From NCBI GenBank assembly GCA_902782955.1, contig CACZPD010000172.1, forward strand, positions 1-8,494: a stretch of 8,494 bases of DNA, written 5' to 3'. Under the pieces are notes generated by a model that ran no database searches, was not told the origin of the DNA, and saw only the letters and a program-made list of their open reading frames with translations. This stretch comes from an uncultured Erysipelotrichaceae bacterium (GTDB taxonomy: Bacteria; Bacillota_I; Bacilli_A; Erysipelotrichales; Erysipelotrichaceae). Within the stretch, counting starts at the first letter, position 1. Each line of letters begins with the position of its first letter. Position numbers and translations under genes: made by a program. Of this stretch, positions 5,885 to 8,494 are shown one piece after another.

Positions 5885-5915
5885 AAAAAAACGCATCTTA
5901 CAAAAAGACGCGTTT
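5885..5915 (-). terminator. T-box-controlled terminator before cysS
   Basis: On the minus strand AAACGCGTCTT (5915-5905) pairs with AAGATGCGTTT (5899-5889), one G-U pair included, over a 5-nt loop and followed by a T run. Its 5' arm shares bases with the antiterminator, which makes the two folds exclusive. The cysS ribosome binding site follows directly. Confidence 0.93.
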
Positions 5916-6093
5916 CACGTGGTTCCACTTTTCTTGCTTCTCAAACGGATAACGCCCGCATACGTTTCCCCCTACATTATCGGAGGAACCCTCCCGGGTG
6001 CATTCCCGCAGCTCTCTTCCGGGTGCTTTCACCGGATACACCCTCTCTGATGGAAAGATATAATCTGCAGTACTGGTCCCGATCACCGGTTTC
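5885..6093 (-). ncRNA. T-box riboswitch, tRNA-Cys responsive, in the cysS leader
   Basis: The minus-strand leader shows the T-box parts in order. An AGTA box is at 6074-6071, and a distal AGAGAGGG loop pairs GGGTG with CACCC. The specifier region GGGAATGCACCC holds TGC (6002-6000), a Cys codon. Stem II/III elements follow, then the T-box AAGTGGAACCACGT (5930-5917). The antiterminator can form from AAAAG/CTTTT and ACG/CGT around a 7-nt bulge TGGAACC. Its TGGA complements UCCA, the acceptor end of tRNA-Cys with discriminator U. Uncharged tRNA-Cys should favour antitermination and raise cysS expression. The Cys assignment rests on specifier, bulge and gene agreeing. Confidence 0.95.
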
Positions 6094-6099
6094 TCAAAT

Positions 6100-6128
6100 A
6101 GTATAAATCAAAACGTTTATTTCGTCAC
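6100..6128 (-). promoter_or_regulatory. Promoter of the cysS T-box transcript
   Basis: On the minus strand there is a -35-like GTGACG (6123-6128), a 17-bp spacer and a -10 box TATACT (6100-6105). The start would fall near 6093, just before Stem I of the T-box. The -35 match to TTGACA is 4 of 6. Confidence 0.7.
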
Positions 6129-6178
6129 TGAAAAGATACCGGTTCCTGCAAATCATACATGTGCTGCTGTCTGTATTG

Positions 6179-6187
6179 TGCGATAAT
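6179..6187 (+). promoter_or_regulatory. Possible extended -10 element of the ydcF-like gene
   Basis: TGCGATAAT matches an extended -10 (TGN plus GATAAT, 5 of 6 to TATAAT). It sits 6 bases before ATG 6194, so transcription from it would begin at or next to the start codon. No -35 box is apparent. This is a candidate only. Confidence 0.3.
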
Positions 6188-6193
6188 ACTCCT

Positions 6194-7225
6194 ATGGAAT
6201 ATCTGCTCGACAACATGTTTGTGATCGTTTCGGCGATCTTCTTTATATTATTTGTCACTTCCCTGATCAGGGACAGAAGACGCTTCCGCAACAGCATCTA
6301 TCTTCTGTTCTTTATCCTTTCCCTGATCATCGACATGCTGGTGACATTCCAGGAAACCGGCACCGGCTCCCTTCTGACGGTCCTGCTTGTCGTCTTCCTG
6401 TTTTTCATGGGTCTTGTTGTCCCTCTCCTGTTATTCGCAAACGGCTATGTGATCCTGAAGAAAGAGCGTTTCTCATTAAGCAATTCCCTTTCCATCCTGT
6501 ATGCGTGCTTTATCCTTGCGGGAGAAGCGGCGTTCATCTTTGCGGTCGTTCACCGGCATGCGTTCGCAAGTCCGTGGCCGCCGATCGTGCTGTTTACATT
6601 CGGCTGGATCGTCCTCTATGTTTCCATTGTATTTCTCGCATTCATGCTGTATTCGGCAGTCGTCCAGATCATTCCCCGCCGGATCGATGTTGATTACGTC
6701 ATCATTCTCGGATGCGGGCTCATGAACGGAAACCAGGTATCAAAACTGCTTGCCGAAAGGATCGAAAAAGCGGTACGGATCTATGAGACGAGCCTGTCTT
6801 CCGTCAAACTGATCTGTTCAGGCGGACAGGGTCCGGGCGAATCGATCAGCGAAGCGGAAGCCATGATGAAATACCTAATCGACCGCGGCATCCCGCCGGC
6901 TGATATTCTGATCGAAAACCAGTCATCCAGCACAATGGAAAACCTGCGCAACTCCCAGATGATCATCCGCTCACGCGGCGGCAGGCAGTATACATGTCTA
7001 GTCACAAGCAATTACCATGTCCTCAGGGCCATGGTCTACGCAAAGAACCTGGACTTCCCGCTGGAAGGCGCCGGCGCGCATGTGGCCGCTTACTACTGGC
7101 CCAGCGCCATCACAAGGGAATACGCTGCCATGATCAGATACTTTGCCAAACCCTATATCCTCGGATTCCTCGTAACGCTCCTGACCGGCCTGATCTATTA
7201 TGTTCACTGGGCCTTCGGCATTTAA
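6194..7225 (+). CDS. Membrane-embedded YdcF-like (DUF218) protein
   Basis: The N-terminal half carries about five transmembrane segments. In numbering from a GTG at 6161 they are about 19-36, 45-63, 70-97, 107-129 and 141-171. A DUF218/YdcF domain follows (about 177-325) and a last membrane helix is at 332-350. Domain hallmarks are DYVIILGCG (178-186), CSGGQGPGE (219-227), SEAEAM (230-235), ENQSSSTMENL (252-262) and TSNYHVLRA (282-290). DUF218 proteins include E. coli YdcF, which binds S-adenosylmethionine, and SanA, linked to envelope integrity; no reaction is established for this subgroup. The start is uncertain because neither GTG 6161 nor ATG 6194 has a ribosome binding site; I prefer ATG. 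It diverges from cysS and converges on the gene ending at 7250. Confidence 0.88.
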   Translation: MEYLLDNMFVIVSAIFFILFVTSLIRDRRRFRNSIYLLFFILSLIIDMLVTFQETGTGSLLTVLLVVFLFFMGLVVPLLLFANGYVILKKERFSLSNSLSILYACFILAGEAAFIFAVVHRHAFASPWPPIVLFTFGWIVLYVSIVFLAFMLYSAVVQIIPRRIDVDYVIILGCGLMNGNQVSKLLAERIEKAVRIYETSLSSVKLICSGGQGPGESISEAEAMMKYLIDRGIPPADILIENQSSSTMENLRNSQMIIRSRGGRQYTCLVTSNYHVLRAMVYAKNLDFPLEGAGAHVAAYYWPSAITREYAAMIRYFAKPYILGFLVTLLTGLIYYVHWAFGI

Positions 7226-7251
7226 AAAAGATCATCTTTTACGATGATCTT
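7224..7251 (-). terminator. Terminator between convergent genes
   Basis: AAGATCATC (7228-7236) and GATGATCTT (7243-7251) form a perfect 9-bp stem with a 6-base loop. On the minus strand it is followed by TTTTTT, making a standard terminator for the GYF_2-type gene, whose stop codon it touches. For the plus-strand ydcF-like gene it lacks a T tract, so it may be less effective in that direction. Confidence 0.8.
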
Positions 7252-7432
7252 AATGCGGCAGATAGACTGAATAGATGGAATTCCCGATTTTTACCCAGTT
7301 ATCCATATCAGGCATCCATATCCAGGAATCCTCATTCAGGATCTCGTGCTGGATCAGACCTACAAGCTCACGGTCCGTAAAAGGACCGTATTTTGTTTTG
7401 TCCGCGTTCATATAATACCAGATCTTTTCCAT
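7250..7432 (-). CDS. Stand-alone GYF_2-type small protein
   Basis: A 60-residue protein that is almost entirely one GYF_2-like (DUF4339) domain. WYYMN is at 5-9 and GPF at 16-18. ELVGLI (22-27) is the usual helix, then D35 with W37 and W39, and DNWVKI (44-49) stands for the typical closing W. In other bacteria this domain is usually fused to membrane segments or other domains and is thought to mediate protein contacts; here it is alone, with no signal peptide or membrane helix. The ATG lies 9 nt after the stop of the RCC1/FN3-like gene, with GAAGGA in that gene's last codons as a possible ribosome binding site, so the two are likely co-transcribed. The partner and role are unknown. Confidence 0.8.
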   Translation of the reverse strand: MEKIWYYMNADKTKYGPFTDRELVGLIQHEILNEDSWIWMPDMDNWVKIGNSIYSVYLPH

Positions 7433-7441
7433 ACTATATTC

Positions 7442-8494
7442 TTATCCTTCCGAAGGTTCCGCTTCTTCCGTCCGGATCTCATTCACCAGAATATTCAGTG
7501 TCTGTTTCTGATAGATTTCGATCATTTCCAGCTTGTCGGCAATTTCATAGCCTTCAGGCACATTGTCTCCGACAAGTTCGTTATATGTGTAAGCACCGCC
7601 TTTGACACGTACATCAAACTTTTTCACAGATTTACCGGAAGTGTCATGGAGATTGATGGTTACCTGATAATCCACGCCGGCATACCGGAACTGCCCTTCT
7701 GTCGGCTGTGAATCCGTATACTGATCAGCTTTGGATACTGCTTTTACCTTGACAACATAAGTCTGTCCGGCCGTCAGCCCTTCTGAGACAGTATACATAG
7801 GATCATTTACTTCCGCACCATTTCCGTTGTCAAAATAGAATACATAATAATCTGCGTGATCTACTTTGTTCCAGGTGAAAGTCCAGGAACCGTTTTCATT
7901 CAGCTGGGCATTCAGCCCTTCAGGTGAATTCAGCTGAATAGTCTTCATGTTGTATTTATATTCCACTGTAACCGGTTCGCCCGGTGCATATGCATTTTCA
8001 TTGTTTGCACAGGCAGTGATCGTAATTTTATAGGTCTCCCCATCCTTCAGCACGGATGCCGGGAAACTGGTGGTCACACCGGAAACACGCTGTTCTTTTG
8101 CGGGTGATGTATTGATGCCGACGATATAATAATCCGCATTCTGTACCGGATCCCAGCTGACATTGATGTTTCCTGTCGATACAGAGAAGCCGATATTCTG
8201 AACAGCCCCAAGCGGTTCCGCTTCAGGTTCATCTTCCGGGTCATCTTCATTCACATCATACTGATGATAGGTATTGTCTCCTGCCCCGTACATTTTTCCG
8301 GACTGGTCAACAGCGATGATCGTATTTCCGCTGACCGCAAGGAAACGGATATTGGACCATTTATTGACCCTGCGCATGATGTTCTCGCTGGTTCTATCAT
8401 CCAGCATGTCAAGTGATATCTCCACATTGCCTTCCGAGGTGATACCTGCAGAGATCATGGCGCCTGCCTGGACATCACTGATGTTTTCCCATCC
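7442..8494 (-). CDS. Large protein with RCC1-like and FN3-like repeats (5' end outside window)
   Basis: The frame is open to the right edge, so these 350 residues are the C-terminal part. The first stretch, GWENISDVQAGAMISAGITS (1-20), and later SNIRFLAVSGNTIIAVDQSG fit RCC1-like propeller repeats. An acidic linker EDDPEDEPEAEP follows (83-94). Two fibronectin-III-like units come next: one has INVSWDPVQNADYYIVGI (110-127), the other WTFTWNKVDHADYYVFYF (204-221) with AGQTYVVKVKAVS (242-254). The last about 75 residues are a beta-rich domain containing VPEGYEI, followed by an acidic tail. Such mosaics are normally secreted or surface proteins that bind partners or glycans, but the signal peptide would be outside the window and no C-terminal anchor is visible. 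ATG 8458 is internal, not the start. The ligand is unknown. Confidence 0.8.
   Translation of the reverse strand, partial: GWENISDVQAGAMISAGITSEGNVEISLDMLDDRTSENIMRRVNKWSNIRFLAVSGNTIIAVDQSGKMYGAGDNTYHQYDVNEDDPEDEPEAEPLGAVQNIGFSVSTGNINVSWDPVQNADYYIVGINTSPAKEQRVSGVTTSFPASVLKDGETYKITITACANNENAYAPGEPVTVEYKYNMKTIQLNSPEGLNAQLNENGSWTFTWNKVDHADYYVFYFDNGNGAEVNDPMYTVSEGLTAGQTYVVKVKAVSKADQYTDSQPTEGQFRYAGVDYQVTINLHDTSGKSVKKFDVRVKGGAYTYNELVGDNVPEGYEIADKLEMIEIYQKQTLNILVNEIRTEEAEPSEG

Noticed and set aside
5869..5928. 20-residue N-terminal extension of cysS
   Set aside because: It would be translated from the T-box antiterminator/terminator region. ATG 5868 has a strong ribosome binding site and matches the family start.
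5798..6106. Plus-strand open frames across the T-box region
   Set aside because: They are antisense to a structured RNA leader and start inside cysS; no ribosome binding site or protein family is evident.
7346..7711. 121-residue plus-strand open frame
   Set aside because: It is antisense to the GYF_2-type gene and the RCC1/FN3-like gene.

Overview
The window reads as a chromosomal segment of a low-to-mid GC Bacillota (Firmicutes) bacterium. The evidence is strong AGGAGG-type ribosome binding sites, a T-box riboswitch ahead of cysS, a perfect CcpA cre operator and a Bacillus-like gene order cysS-mrnC-rlmB-sigma-rpmG-secE-nusG. A narrower placement, such as Erysipelotrichia, is only a guess. 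Almost everything lies on the minus strand; the one clear plus-strand gene is a membrane YdcF-like protein at 6194-7225.

Reading right to left along the minus strand: at 8494-7442 is the 3' part of a large extracellular-type protein with RCC1-like and fibronectin-III-like repeats. A stand-alone 60-residue GYF_2-type protein follows closely and ends in a terminator that also separates it from the convergent ydcF-like gene. ydcF and cysS are divergent, sharing about 100 bp. The cysS transcript opens with a T-box leader (UGC specifier, UGGA bulge matching the UCCA end of tRNA-Cys). It continues with tightly coupled cysS, mrnC and rlmB, then a SigH-position sigma factor. A separate promoter in front of rpmG serves rpmG-secE-nusG, which closes with an intrinsic terminator. 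Compared with Bacillus subtilis, rae1/yacP is missing between rlmB and the sigma gene, and rplK-rplA do not follow nusG.

Left of nusG is a lone 207-residue protein of unknown function, then a 335-bp intergenic stretch rich in hairpins. That stretch carries a terminator and a good sigma-A promoter overlapped by the cre site. The promoter drives a galactose-binding lipoprotein (MglB-like) that runs off the left edge.

The most unusual item is that MglB-like protein. It has a lipoprotein signal and a Gly/Ser linker, then enters the fold at about residue 80 of E. coli MglB. The first part of the sugar-binding lobe is absent, yet the calcium loop and the His/Asp/Arg/Trp sugar contacts in the visible part are conserved. 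Other points are an 89-nt mrnC/rlmB overlap, a short cysS C-terminus, the divergent sigma factor and the free-standing GYF_2 microprotein. I found no CRISPR array, insertion sequence, tRNA or rRNA.
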